A DNA stretch of 64,000 nt from Brachyhypopomus gauderio (GCF_052324685.1 NC_135225.1:13279204-13343203), one strand, 5' to 3'; numbered from the stretch's first letter, positions 1 through 17,328 are shown. Program-made: numbers and translations. Notes: generated by a model not told the origin, from the sequence alone.

Positions 1-162
1 TTTTTCAGGACAGATGTAAAGACAAATATCTCTAGTGGTCAAAGTGAAACCCTGTATGCCATATGCTTGTTGTTGTTTCTCCTTATTTCCACACGATACT
101 GAAGTGGGACACAGATTGGAATGACTATCAGGTTTTCAGCATTATAATGTACATCACTGCGC

Positions 163-165
<3 letters not shown>

Positions 166-223
<58 letters not shown>
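166..223. repeat. (TA)n microsatellite
   Basis: Uninterrupted alternating T and A for about 58 bases. It lies downstream of the papss1 exon at 423-541, inside the next intron of that gene. No other function is visible. Confidence 0.95.
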
Positions 224-226
<3 letters not shown>

Positions 227-422
227 ATTGTTTTTATGATGTGAGATTATAGCTCACCTTACCTCACCTCTGAGAATTCAAGTGCCACTGACATTACTTC
301 TTAAATTTAGAAAGAACTGATTCCCCAATTGATCGATCTAAGCACTGATCAAATACCGTGACACTCAATGCTGCAGTGTATGGGCCGAGCCCTCTAATGG
401 ATCACAGGCCCGGCGAGCTCAC

Positions 423-4369
<3,947 letters not shown>

Positions 4370-7300
4370 GTCTGTAATTTATGCGTCCTGGGACGATACA
4401 ATCACAGCTGAAAACGAATATGTGCAATAATTTCTCAAAGCCGACAGGTAGCTCTATTATGAATGGAATATGGTTCCACCAGGTTCGACCAGGAAGCTGA
4501 TGTCGGGGTTGCAACCTTCGTCACAGGAAGTCGTGTTTTTTTTTTAATTAATGCTGCCTTTTACCGCCATCTAGTGCAACCCTCAGGTACAGCAATATAA
4601 CATTTATATAGTCATGTCAGGTGAAACTCCTGCACCCTGCTGAATAACTCAAGTAGGTCGGAGAGTTCTCTTCTGGTGCCCAAAAGATGAACAGGTCAGG
4701 CCCTCCTGTTCTCCCTGGCCACATGTTCTTCTTGACCATTTCTTAGTAACATTTCATGCTCTGTAGGGAGCTTGTTCATTGGTTAACTAACACTATAAGG
4801 GACCCACCATTATTCCCCACAGGATGAGGGCTGTCATGTTGTACATTGTTCATGTCAAAGCTTCCACACACAGATTGAGGTGAACGAGATGAGCTAAAAT
4901 GACCCAATATGTATTCCAGTCTGGTGCTGAAAAGCACAGCAAACCTAATGCATACTAATGTGTACAACTGACTTCCCGTTCAGGGTTTAGAGCATATTTT
5001 AAGTATTTCCCTCTCTGTGAACAGATGATGCTGTATTATTATAACTGTGGTGACCATGTGTGATCTCTAATATTTACTGATTCACTGACAGGGAGGAGAA
5101 ATGTTTATTGTTCCTTGCATGTGATAATACTTTTGTATTCTGACACCACTGTTAAGATACAGTGCAAGCAAAAGCACAGTACCAAACTGTAATATTATTC
5201 CCAAAATTTCCAGTCCATTAAACATCTTAATCCATTATTGGAATTCCATGCTTGTTTATGCTGTATAAAGTCTAAGGCATTTGGAACATCTCAGTAGTAC
5301 ATATGTGTCATGTATGGCTACGCCCCCTCTCCTAGCTGTCACTCTGGGTTCCCTCGTGTCTGTTTTCCTTGCCCATTGATCCCGCCCTGCTTGTCTGTAG
5401 CCCCGGTTTCTGTCTGTCTGCCACGCCCATGTCATCATCGTCTTCACCTGTTCCTAGTTTAGTTTCATGTATATTAGTCCCTGTGATTCCCCAGTCTGGT
5501 TATCTGTGATTTTGTTCTCTTTGTGCTGTTAGCCTGTTGTCATTCCAGTTCGTAAGTTTGCTCTTTTGTGCTCTCCATCATCCGTGTTTATCTCTGCCTG
5601 TTCCGTGTTTCTCCGTTGTGTTTAGTTACCTTGTCCTAGTATGCCTGTGTACCTTACTTGTTCTGGCTGCCCTCCCGGTTTGACCCACGCCTGTCCATTC
5701 GACCATGGTTTTGGTATTCCCTTGAATAAATCTCGCTCTCCTCAGCGTTTGTGTCCGCCTCCTCGCTCCGCAGCGCGAGCTGCGTTACAATATGAAGCAT
5801 TTCATGGAACATGTGCCTTAAAACAAGACTGTGTACAACTGGAAGGTTGTCAGAAGAACCCTTTTGATTGAGCATGACAAGTATGCAATGCATTTCTTTA
5901 ATTAACAAACTCTGGAGGCAACCGGGGTATTAAATAAGCTGTATTAAAAGAACAATATAGAATATAATACAGAACAAAAAAGCCAACCCATTGTTGAATG
6001 TTCTATTCAATTGTTATTTTTCTATAGGCTATTTTACAACAGATGTTGCCACAAAATGTTTTTGACAGGAATCTGGGTCTATACCCCTAATGAGTATGTT
6101 AAAGGCCAGAGAGGCAACTTTGCTGAGATGGTACGGGGAAGAAGCAGACTCCATAGCATCCCTTCTCCCCGCCACAGAGGGGTTTGATAATAAGCTTGTC
6201 TAAGAGTAACAGTATAGCAGCCTTCACAGTACTGCACATGATGAGCAAACAAAGCCAACTCTTTTAATGTTTGCATTAAGTTAGGTATGAGAAGTCATTA
6301 TATCAATATGGCTATAAAACAGGGTGCTATCAGAGAGCAGCTGGAATATCAGGTTTACTGACTGATGCTTTAGAATGAAAGCTAGCAATCAGAACGAAGT
6401 GCATATGCAGAAATGACGATGAAGAATTTCAAAGGAGTCACCAAAACATTCATGTAAATTCTTCTGGTTAAAACTGCCAAATGTCAAATGCAAGAAACTA
6501 AAATGCAGCATTTATTTGTTCATATTTTTAATGTCATTGAAATTGTTTCCTGTCTAATAGACCTGTTTATATTTTCTGCCTAACATCTCCTGTCTAAGAA
6601 AGACTGCTGATCGTTTTAATTTGAGGCAGTGTTGAGACCCCATAACCCCCATGAAAGAGCATGAATACTTGAGGCAGAGTGTTAATGTATTCATGACTTA
6701 TAATTCTGGCATTAGAGGAATAAAAAATTTGCCAATGCAATTGTTAATTAATTGTATCTTTCGGTTGTACAATAAAGGATCTATATTTTATGCCCATTTC
6801 CATATATCATACTGCATAAATGTTTTTGGTTAATAGATGTTTTGTTTGTTAAAAGATAATGTAAACTGGGCAGCTATTTAATGTTTTGTACACAACTTTA
6901 CCCACATATCAATAATTTTATTCTTTATGAAAATTCTTTAATACTTGATTACATCGTTTGTAAACGTTCAAATCCAGATATTGGTAAAACGTATCTGAGA
7001 ATGTTTCAGAGGCAAGTTTCTGCAACCAAATATGGCCTACTGTGAACAAAGCAAAATCATCAAGTAGGCTATTTATTAAAGTATAGTATGTCTTACATTC
7101 TGGAGTGTTTACGATTTGCCATCCACGCGGGTGGGGGTCTTATCCAATCAAGGAATCAGTACAGTGGGGCCGGGGTGGGTGTTGGGGGTGGGTGTTGGGG
7201 GGTAGTTGCCAAGCAGCAGCAAAAACCAAACAAAAGCTTGCGCTTAAACTTTTTTGTTACAGTGTAACCTTGTCTGTTAGTGTAGCTGCATGCCAAAAGA

Positions 7301-7940
7301 ACCTTTAGGGCTCTCTTTTAGCTACATATTTTCATTATGGTCGTTATGTGTTAATACATACAATAGTAACCTACTCTTCAGTTTGGTCATGTTGTACAGT
7401 ATAGGCGCAAAAAATGTGGAAGTGCTTTGATTTTACTTTTACTCTTTACCAAGAGTATAAAAATTCTGAGATTTCCAGAGGCTCGTGCCACAGCAACGAT
7501 GACGCCATGAATCCAGTGTAATCTGATTCCTCAGCAAATGAGAGTTTGCGATTTTAGGGAATCTAGTGGGAACAAGATGGCTGATGCATGACGAGGAAAG
7601 TGTTTTGCCTCTTTTTGACAAACGGAGGATTTGGGCATCCCGAACTGGTTCCATTTGGGAACTTCAGTAGGCATATAGCTGTTAGTTTTATTTAGGCGTA
7701 GATTTAATCTTAGAGACGGTTGGCTATTTACAGACCAAACTTTTTTGGAACTTTTTACTTAGGCTTTTGATGTAAGCAATCTGGAAAACATCTTTCGTCG
7801 CGAGTGACGGAATCACAATTTCTAGAAGAAGACTCAGAAACGTTAGCTTAAGATGTAGATAGTTGGATGGCCGTGGGACCTTTGACGCTTTCACGCAAAC
7901 AAAATTCATCAAAATGAACTAAAATTAATCGAACAGAACA
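4370..7940. other. Intergenic region between papss1 and pkd2 (head-to-head)
   Basis: The two genes are transcribed away from each other, so the promoters of both lie here: papss1 just above 4370 and pkd2 just below 7941. The only recognisable insertion is a solo LTR at 5306-5789. A G-rich stretch of GGGGTGGGTGTT-like units lies at about 7165-7205. No coding exon was recognised; the short open frames here do not resemble any family I know. Confidence 0.6.
5306..5789 (+). mobile_element. Solo LTR-like element with 5-bp target duplication
   Basis: The 484-bp segment begins TGTCATG and ends GCGTTACA, the TG...CA termini of an LTR. It is flanked on both sides by the 5-bp direct repeat ATATG (5301-5305 and 5790-5794). 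A polyadenylation signal AATAAA lies near its 3' end (about 5725), followed by a CTCGCT-rich tail. No internal retroelement genes accompany it, so it is best read as a recombined solo LTR. Related 3' ends occur near 24571 and, inverted, near 43942. The superfamily was not assigned. Confidence 0.75.
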
Positions 7941-10900
7941 ATGAGCTCAACTAGAATTCGTTCTCAGCCAGTGCAAAACCCTCCAGCCAGGGCAGCTTCG
8001 GCCACTGTCTCGACATCCCTGCCGCACAGGTTGGAACCAAACGAGGGCATCGAGATGGAAAGAATGCATCATGAAGAAGTAGGGCTGGGAGTACCCGAGG
8101 AGAACCCTTCCCCGCCCAGCCCCAGCTCTAGACAGGCGTGGAGTCGGGACAACCCGGGCTTCGAACCAGAGGAGGGGATGGTGGAAGCGAACTGGCCTTC
8201 GGGAACCCCCGGACGCAGGTCGTTGTCTACGACCTCCAGTAGTAGCGGCAGCAGCGGGTTGGGGAGTTTTAACGGAGGGAGCAGCGCGCGGATCCACAGA
8301 GGGCTGTACCCGAGTCCGCCACCGGACGGCCTCCAGCACGCGCCACCGGGCTGCGGGAAGAGGCTGCTCGAAAAAATGAGACGTATGTTTACGTCTTTTA
8401 TCTATTTAGAGAGCGTAATTGTAAAGTTGGTTAGAGTCTCGGTGTAAAATCTCGTTAAAAAGTTAAAGAATGTACTTATTGATTTCAGTTTTCTGGGGGA
8501 CGCGCCTCCTGGAGCAGAGAGACAGCAGCAGGGAGATGTACCTGATGAACGTCCTGAGGGAGATGCTTACATACGTCGTGTTCCTCATCACCTTGTGCAT
8601 CTGTAGGTTTGATCAACTGGACCTACTGGACAGATCCAGTATAAATCGTTTAATAAAATTGGTAGTGTAATGTTAACGTGTTATGACTGCTTCAATTATA
8701 AATGCTAACAGGTATTTGAGCTTCAAAGCTTATATTAATTATAATATTTGGCCTAAGTGTCCGCCAGCAATAGTGGATTACCAGATACGCAGAGTAGGAA
8801 TCGGACTATGGGCCTCGCTCCTTTTAGAGGCCTGAGAAAATTGTTGGCTGGTAAACCAAAAAAGCTATTAGGAGATAATTCGAGAGGGAGGATCTGGGAT
8901 TTCGACTGCCTAGAAACTTCTACATGGTTTACTTCGGCACTGCCCACCAGTAATACTCTTAAGTTCAGACTAAAAAAATGGTGTTATGATGCGCTTTTTT
9001 TGTTATGACATTTTCCTTTACGTTTACCAAACACAGCTCTTACTGGTGTAATGGAATGAGGATGAGCTGGTGTAATGGAATGACATGTTTGTCTGTGGTT
9101 ACGATTTTGGTGTTACTTATGGAAAACTCTGCAGCCAGTCATATATTCGTACAGTGCTGACAATGGGAAAGAAAGCTCATAACAGACTGCAACCAGTCAA
9201 TAGATATGGTGGAGTAGTCTCAGTTGAATTAATACAGAATTCAGCATACTATCACAGATGGCACAGTGCAGTCTGTAGTGGTCGGTTGTAAAGGAAGGTT
9301 ACTATGCAGCTCTTTTTCACAGAAGATGGATATTTCAGGACTTGCTGTTTCCAAAGGCTGGCCTTGGCAGGATAGTTAAATTGCTTCCTGGACACATTTA
9401 CTGTGTTGAGGCTGGGTTTGAGGTGAAAATTAATTAATAACTCGTATATCTCCAAGAGCAGATTTGTGGGAGTAAATGGCATATTATTTAATAGTCCAGT
9501 AAACAGAAAAAAATAAACACAAAATAATTTTTTTTTAACTGCTGCTATATGTTGACTAATATGATGTATACATGCTGTGTGTAATCTGCATTTGCCTCAG
9601 TAACGTATGGGATGGTGAGCACCAACATGTACTATTACACCAAAGTGATGTCTCAGCTCTTTCTGGACGCGCCACTGTCGAGTGGAGACGCCACCACCTT
9701 CAGAAGCCTCACCACCATGGATGATTTCTGGAAAGTAAGTTACATAACCTGTAACTACTAAGGTGTGCTTCAGTGCTTCAGACAAATAAAACACTGAAAA
9801 ATGTATGTGGATTGCATATCAAATTAGCATTTAGAGTCTGCTGTCTTAAAACGTGAGGCCGTCCCAGTTGATTTCTCTGACATGGACACCTGGTGTAGTA
9901 CACAGAGGGGCCGTTCTTAAGCGCAATGTACTGGGATGCGTGGTACAACAACAAGACCCTGCCCGAGAACAAGAGCCTCATATACTATGAGAACCTTCTG
10001 CTCGGGGTCCCGCGCCTACGCCAGGTCAAAGTCCTGAACCATTCCTGTCCCGTGCACGAGGATCTGAGGGATGAGGTGTATGATTGCTACAGCACCTACT
10101 CACCGAGCATCGAAGACAAGGCTTCCTTTGGCCTGAAAAATGGCACAGCGTAAGGAAGCTGAACATTTAAAATACACATGTGTTACACATGTATTATTAT
10201 ACAGTGTTATATATGTATTAGCATACAGTGTTACATCTGTATTAGTATATAGTGTTGTATATGTATTTATAATGCATTGCCGTACAATGTACCAGCACAA
10301 TGTAGAGGGTTTAATTACCTTATCTGCTAAGGTAAGTACCCTAGGACAAAGGTAAATGCCTGTATTCCATTTGTGTTATGCTTCAATAGGTTTTAATCTC
10401 AGCACGTCAGAATTTAGGGTGTCAAATAATTTTGTGGTCATACTTTTAAAATTGTATTTAAAACTTTTAAAAATGGATTTGCTATGTAATCTGTTAATTT
10501 TAGCAGAACAAAGGATATGTTTAACCATGTTGTGTGTAACCCTGCCTCCTAGATGGGTGTACTCTGAGGAGAGCAGTCTTGGGGGGAGCAGTCACTGGGG
10601 GGAAGTGGCCACGTACAGAGGGGGGGGCTACTACCAGGACCTGTCTCGTAGCCGGGACGAGTCCACCAGGCAGCTGCAGGAGCTGAAGGACAACCTGTGG
10701 CTGGACCGCGGCACCAGGGCCGTCTTCCTGGACTTCTCTGTCTACAATGCCAACATCAACCTCTTCTGCATTGTCAGGTGCAGTCAGGATGAAAAGGCTT
10801 CTGTATTTAGGTCTTTAGTTCAGCACTCAGATTTCATTACATTTAGAATGACATTAGAAGTGTAGATTTAATTACACAAATTTATTACAAGACCTCAGTA

Positions 10901-13900
10901 GGCTGACCCAGACCAAGTCTTCATATTATCCATCTTTTCCAAAGATGAACAGAGGTCTCAGGCTTTTAAAAGGACAACCTCTTCCCACTCTTAACTGTAA
11001 TGTTACAGGATGCTGGTGGAGTTTCCAGCCACTGGGGGCACTGTGACATCTTGGCAGTTCCAAACAGTGCGCCTGGTGCGGTATGTTTCCAGCTGGGACT
11101 ACTTTGTGGGCATGTGCGAGGTCATCTTTTGCCTCTTCATACTCTACTACGTGGTGGAGGAGGCTCTCGAGATTCGACTACACCGCCTGCGCTATTTCAA
11201 GAGTCTGTGGAACTGTTTGGATGTTGTCATAGTAATGGTAAGTAAACATTTAGTCAGTGGTCTTTCTTGACAGCTTTCCCTGCCCTTGCATTGGTGATGT
11301 GATCTCCCAATATACCGTCTCCGTCTCTCGTATCTCCCATAGCTGAGTGTCCCAGCCATCATTATGAACATCCATAGGACATCAGCAGTCAGTAGCAGGC
11401 TAAGGTACCTTCTGGAGAACCATAGCACTTATCCAAACTTTGAACCCCTCGCTCATCTGCAAGTTCAGTTCAACAACCTGGCCGCAATCATCGTCTTCCT
11501 CGCATGGGTTAAAGTAAGGATCTAATGCAAATTCTTATTTGTTTTGACCAACATCCATTATACATAATATGAAACGCATAATTAAACGAGAGGTGAAGAG
11601 GTTCAAGTTAAAACGGGAAACCTTTTCCGCAGCTCTTCAAGTTCATAAATTTCAACAAGACTATGAACCAGCTGTCCAGCACAGTGTCCCGCTGTGCCAA
11701 GGACCTGCTGGGTTTCGCCATCATGTTCTTCATCGTGTTCCTGGCATACGCACAGCTCGCCTACCTCGTCTTTGGCACCCAGCTCACTGACTTCAGCACC
11801 TTCCAGGCCTGCATGTGAGGCCTCCGCTCAACATTCAAACTGCGATTGTTTAAAGTGACAGATCATTACATAGTGAGACCTGTGGAAGGTGTTCATCTCA
11901 TTCGTACTCTGTCCTCCTACAGTTTCACCCAGTTCCGGATCATTCTGGGAGACTTTGATTTCTCTGAGATTGAAGAGGCAGACAGAGTCCTGGGACCCAT
12001 CTACTTCACCACCTTTGTGTTTTTCATTTTCATGATTCTGCTGGTAAGAAAATAAATTGGGAATCCAATAACCAAGAACACACATTACTTTGTAAATTGC
12101 AGAAGAGTTTAATTGGAACCAGATTCAGGAACCTTTTAATTTTAGATTTCTATAGATTTCTATAAAGCGGTCATGGTCTTGTAAACATCTGTCTGGGTGT
12201 ATACTGTTTACCAGTTTACCCCCCTTTCATTCACTGTTAATGTCCTTTAATTATGTCCTGGTTTTCTTTTTCAGAACATGTTCTTAGCTATCATCAATGA
12301 CACGTATTCAGAGGTGAAAGCTGACATGGCACAGCGAAGATCAGAAATGGAGATTACAGACCTCATTAAAAAGGTACGCTAGAGACTAGAGATACACCCA
12401 TATGGGTTTATCTATAACTGATGCTGATGTTTAGAGGTCAGGGTCAGCCTGAAATGTGCTGCTGATTTTATTGGCCGATAACTAGATGTTTTTTGCTTTA
12501 TTTTAATGATAAAATATTACACTAATAATAAGTGGATGCACAACATTTATGAATTTATCATCATTTATTGAACGCATTTTTATTTAAAACAAAGTGCTCA
12601 AGTAACCAACTGAATTAAAGCTTAAATGTTTTAGTGCATTTGATTCAGCAGCATCAGAAATCTCTTTTAGTGTAAATAACAGTTTCAGTAATAATTTCAG
12701 TTGCTGAATATTCGGTGCATCTCTAACATAACATTTGGGCTAATATGTTAAGCAAGCAAACTGCTGATAATTTTGAACTATAGTTCTTACAGTTCTTAAA
12801 GTTACCTGCAAGTTATTGAACCTTCATCCAGCTGTAGCATTGTGCCAGTTCCCGACGGTTCTATGCTATTTGTTAGCATAACACTTCACAGTTTACTAGT
12901 ACCATATAATAAATGTATGGCCATAGGACTTTGAAATATCAGAATGTAGTGTAGGTCTTCACTTTATCTACCAGGACTATTATTGCTGCTGTCTGCAAAA
13001 CGTTTTGGCTTGGGGTCCTTCAACAGCAGTACCTTCCACCACATCAGTAAAACTGAGCTGCCTGAGGATGTGCCTGACTTTAAATCAGCACTACCAAACA
13101 TGGTTACCAGCCGATATATTAAAAATGGCAAATATCGTCAGGATATATCGATCTCTACTAAAGACAGTGCTCAACGATCTCATAGTCACAGTTCCTGCGC
13201 CTTCCTCTGAATAAAGAAAACTGAAAATCTGATGGTCTGCTTACGTACCATAAACACAGTGGCAGACTTAGCAATTTGGGGGCTCAAAGCGAAATTAGCT
13301 AGGGGGCCCATTAACATTAATATGCGAGAAATACATTAGCTAGTCAGGGGGCCCCTACAGTGGGTTGCAGTGGGAGGGGCCCAAGGCAGTTGCCTAGCCA
13401 CGCCTCTATGCAAAGACCGCCTCTGCATAAACATGACACCGTGCTAACACACACACTAAGAGTGGCTCCTGGTATGGTGTTTGCAGGGCTACCACAAGGC
13501 CATGGTGAAACTGAGGCTGAGGAAGACTACAGTAGATGACATCTCTGACAGCCTTCGTCAGGCTGGAGGGAAGCTGAACTTCGACGAGCTCCGGCAGGAC
13601 CTACGAGGGTGACCTCAACTATGCCTGAACAAACATTCAACAAGTTGTTTTAATTTGTTTAAAACTGAATTATTAGCACAAACGCCTGTTGAGCAAACGC
13701 CTGTTGAGCAAACGCCTGTTGGTGTGTTTGCTGACTGAACGCCTGCTGGTGTGTTTACCCAGCGAACTTCTGCTTGTGTGTTTGCAGCAAAGGACACTCT
13801 GATGCTGAGATCGAAGCCATTTTTGCAAAGTACGATCTGGAGGGAGACCAGGAGTTTGCCGAGCACGAGCACCAGCAGATGAGAGACGACCTGGAGAAAG

Positions 13901-15133
13901 AGAGAGTGAGTAAATGTGAGGTTAAAGAGAATCAGAGAGTAAAGAGGGAGGAAGAAGAAGAAGAATGAGATGGGTTGATGGGTTTCTGACTGGTCGAACA
14001 GATGGTATATAAGAAAACATAACTGTCAAAGTAGCCATCAAGTACATAGCATCTTTTGAGGATGGTGATTGGTGATTAGCTCCTCAGCTAATCATCAAGT
14101 CTTTGTGATACGACTGAGGAAATCTCATCCAGTGGTGCAGCCCTACAAGTTAGGAATTCGATATTAAGGCTTGTGGCAGGGGCACCGCTGTACTGTGAAC
14201 ACACTCCTGTACAGATGCTCAGTGTCTGTCATACACATGCCAGGAGGACTTGGATCTGGAGCGCAGCTCGCTGCCCAGACCACTGAGTGGGCGGAGCTTT
14301 TCCCGAAGCCAGGATGACTCGGAGGAGGACGACGATGAGGACAGTGGCCATAGCTCCCGTCGCCGTGGCAGCAGCTCTGGGGGCGTGTCTTATGAGGAGT
14401 TCCAAGTGTAAGATTTTCTTTCTGTCACTTCCGGAAATTATTAGTCCTAATTAATTATTGATTTAAACCAGCATCTTCACATAATGCTTAAGAATTGGAG
14501 TTGGAATAAGGCAAATATGGAATATTGGATTCTATTTGGAGACGTAAATGTGATGGTCACAGCTGTGTTGTCTGTGTTGCAGACTGGTGCGGAGGGTGGA
14601 CCGCATGGAACACTCAATTGGCAGTATCGTATCGAAGATCGATGCTGTCATTGTGAAACTGGAGGCCATGGAGAGAGCCAAGATGAAGAGGAAAGAACTA
14701 CTGGGCCGACTGCTGGATGGGGTCACGGAGGTGAGGCCATTGCCCCGAAGGTCACACGAGTTAAGAAGACACGCTGTAACAATACAACAGAGGACCTCAT
14801 CTATATTAGTCCACAGTATTTGTTTAGTGCACTTTGTTGTTTCTCTATATGCTTTGTCCTTTTCTCTCAGCGTCTGCTCACTCTCTCTCTCTCTCCCTGT
14901 GGCAGGATGGACGGCTGGGCAGGGACACGGAGGTCCACCGTGAGCAGATGGACAGACTGGTGCGTGAGGAGCTGCAGCGCTGGGAGTCGGATGATGCTCT
15001 GTCCCAGGTCAGCCACCAGCAGGCCACTCCTATTGGCTCAGTGGCCCAGGTCCGCCCACGCAGCTCACGCCCGTCCTCCTCACTGTCCACTGAGGCTCAG
15101 GACCCCGGGGGCAACGGGGATGGACATGTGTAA
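7941..15133 (+). CDS. pkd2: Polycystin-2 (TRPP2 cation channel), complete, 15 coding exons
   Basis: Calcium-permeable TRP-type channel of primary cilia and ER, partner of polycystin-1. Exons: 7941-8382, 8489-8602, 9601-9734, 9899-10149, 10553-10777, 11009-11237, 11343-11513, 11633-11814, 11923-12043, 12275-12373, 13487-13608, 13788-13905, 14244-14407, 14583-14730, 14906-15133. Phases agree throughout and give 915 aa (human 968). Order: Ser/Pro-rich N terminus; first membrane helix about 165-185; extracellular polycystin domain about 190-390 with [10 protein letters not shown] and NANINLFC; helices S2-S6; pore filter LGD at 591-593; EF-hand loop at 713-724; acidic [10 protein letters not shown] cluster; coiled coil about 790-850 ([12 protein letters not shown]). 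The EF-hand loop has Glu at its third position where human has Asp. Introns carry MITEs and tandem repeats. The start is the first ATG with family-like sequence; identity is certain. Confidence 0.97.
10180..10285. repeat. About 30-bp imperfect tandem repeat in pkd2 intron 4
   Basis: Three to four diverged units built around ACAGTGTTATATATGTATTAG, just downstream of the exon ending at 10149. AT-rich, no coding potential. Confidence 0.7.
12387..12725. mobile_element. hAT-like non-autonomous element remnant in pkd2 intron
   Basis: The segment starts TAGAGATACACC and ends with the inverse GGTGCATCTCTA, with an internal TTGGCCGATAACTAG typical of small fish hAT-type repeats. An 8-bp target duplication was not found, so the boundaries are approximate. 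A similar TAGAGATGCACC start occurs at about 51427 in a txn intron. Confidence 0.45.
13257..13425. mobile_element. 169-bp hAT-type MITE with intact 8-bp target duplication
   Basis: The element starts CAGTGGCAG and ends CCGCCTCTG (inverse CAGAGGCGG), an imperfect hAT-type terminal inverted repeat. It is bounded by the 8-bp direct repeat CATAAACA (13249-13256 and 13426-13433). The interior is rich in GGGGGC stretches and has no ORF. It lies in the pkd2 intron between exons 12275-12373 and 13487-13608. Confidence 0.8.
13677..13795 (+). repeat. About 27-bp tandem repeat running into the pkd2 exon 12 acceptor
   Basis: Units containing CGCCTGTTGGTGTGTTTG follow one another; the last unit ends in GTGTGTTTGCAG, which is the acceptor of the exon starting at 13788. 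The preceding units carry GTGTGTTTGCTG and GTGTGTTTACCC at the same place, so the acceptor is a member of the array. Confidence 0.7.
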
Positions 15134-17240
15134 TGACCCTATTACTTACCCAATGGCCATAGCATGTATTTCTGCAGTGACCTGTCACATTAGTCCTGCA
15201 GTCAGTTTTGGTTTGTTTGATTTTCATTCAATGTGCATAGTTCCTGTTCAGGTCACTTGAAAGGTACACCAAGGATTAAAGAGACTGGTGTTGGGTTTCA
15301 GCTGCCACGGTCAGTAATTAAGGTACCCATTTAATATTGATCTCTGATTGTAAAATTGACAACATACTGAGTAAGTTTTAGATGCACTGCTGGCACTAGT
15401 GAGAGGGGATACATAGATTTTTGTTAGGGAATGATCAACGTATGAGAAAGTCTACGCTGTTTTTTATTTAGCAAAATTTGAGATCTGAGAAAATACATAT
15501 GGTGCAAGCAGGGTTGCAACTACATACTTTCTGAGGTGTATGCAAACATACTATCGGCGCCCCCCGCACTCCACCCCCTACCCCCCACCAACTCGGCAAA
15601 TAATATTCAGGCATCCATTTGACGCCCCCTCTAGTGCAGCGCCCCTATGCGTCGCATACGCTGCATACCCCCTTTTTGCGCCACTTGGTGCAAGACTTAG
15701 ACTGACATGTATACACTACATCAGGAACAGAGCCTCACTAAAACGAATGACTATTATACAGATATGGAGCTTTACACAGCAGGCTTATATACTGCTGAGG
15801 TACCATTGCAGTCAGGTGGAACTGAATTGGACATTTCCCCATTTTCATACACTTGATCCTTTTATTGCAAGTTTGTGTACATAAATGAGAATGAATTAGA
15901 TTGGATTTTAAAGATCTAATTGGAACATGGGCAAAGGGCCGGTGAACAGCAAAGTGTCCATGGAAGCCCTGGATTACAGTTCTCACACAAAAATCTCATA
16001 CTGAAAATACGTATTTTTGGCAGTTACAAGATTTCAACTTATATCACTTATATCAAGTATTCAGCAGTTTTGTTTTTTTTTCATCATTCAGTCATATGAC
16101 TCATTAGACAAACATACACAGATCACAGTACTGTTACTTCTACATAGTTTAGATTCTTTCTTCTTCTCTAAAGAAGAGTGCCAGGCAGTGTCTGCTTCAG
16201 ACTGTGAGAATCACAGGAACATACTCATTACAGTTTGATCAGGAACATACTCATTACAGTCTGATCAGAGTGGCAGACTGATATGGCAGGACTTAGAGTT
16301 CGAATGCTCAACTCATCATTACCTGATGCTGGATTCCTTTAGCGAGTTGTAAACTCCCAAAACAGCATTAAAATGTAGAGTGAAAAATCCATTAAGATTA
16401 AGAATCTGTATACTTTTAGCTGTTACTTAAAAAACAAGAAAGATAAAAGTAATTTTGCATGTAAACATGCAGACTTTGAGGCCTAAATGAAGGTACATTT
16501 GATGTTTGCACACAAATAAAGTTGAACCAGGTTCAGAAATCTGCTCAGTATTATTTTGCACACATAAATTAACCCCTGGTTCAGAAATCTGTAGCTTTTG
16601 TTAAAGCCGTATACAATGACCACCTTTGTATTTAGATTTTTTTAAAACTGCAGTTTCTCTGAATGTTTTGACTACGTCTTAAAGCACAAGCTTAGCACAA
16701 AGCTTAATTCATATTTGATGTAAAATATTACTTCCTCTGTCCTGTCTTGACTTTGACTGAAGTAGTAGTTCGAGTGGCACGATCACTCATGTATATCTGT
16801 GCCATGTGGTGCATTGCTTATTAATGTAACTTCTGATTTTATACATTTTGTAACTTGAAACAAACTTCAATTTGGAGTGCATCTTCTTTCATGGGAAGCC
16901 CATGACTCTTATTTGGATGGCTGAATTTACAGAGCTTTGCTGTAACATTAGGTTTGCTTCACCACACATTTGGAACAAAAGCTTAATTTCTCAGCAATGA
17001 CTTTTTGTACTTGATTTTCCTTGTATGACACTGATATTCAGTATGCATTTTGGAGCAATATTGTATTACGGTGATGATATTTGTCCTCTGTCCTCAGCTC
17101 ACCATGCTTTAAAAAAGACGACTTGTTTAAGCCCAAGCACTGTGTAAATCTGCCTCTGTATTGGACTTCATGGTACTTTGTAGTCTGCTGAATGTTTTAA
17201 TCAGTATTACTGTTTTAATATCCAAGTTGTTTGAAATAAA
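15134..17240 (+). other. pkd2 3' UTR (probable)
   Basis: No other gene signal occurs between the pkd2 stop and AATAAA signals at 16515-16520 and 17235-17240. AT-rich, and interrupted by a 178-bp MITE at 15509-15686 and by a 28-bp direct repeat pair (CAGGAACATACTCATTACAG) at about 16212-16268. The end is inferred from the polyadenylation signals only. Confidence 0.5.
15509..15686. mobile_element. 178-bp hAT-type MITE with 8-bp target duplication in pkd2 3' UTR
   Basis: The insert runs from CAGGGTTGCAAC to GCGCCACTT and is flanked by the direct repeat GGTGCAAG (15501-15508 and 15687-15694). Terminal inverted repeats are degenerate (CAGGGTTGC against AAGTGGCGC). No coding content. It would be part of the mature pkd2 message if the long 3' UTR is used. 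Confidence 0.72.
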
Positions 17241-17297
17241 ATGTATGCAGAATTTTGCAGTGATGGCCATTCACCATTAAAGATGACCCAGTCACTA

Positions 17298-17328
<31 letters not shown>

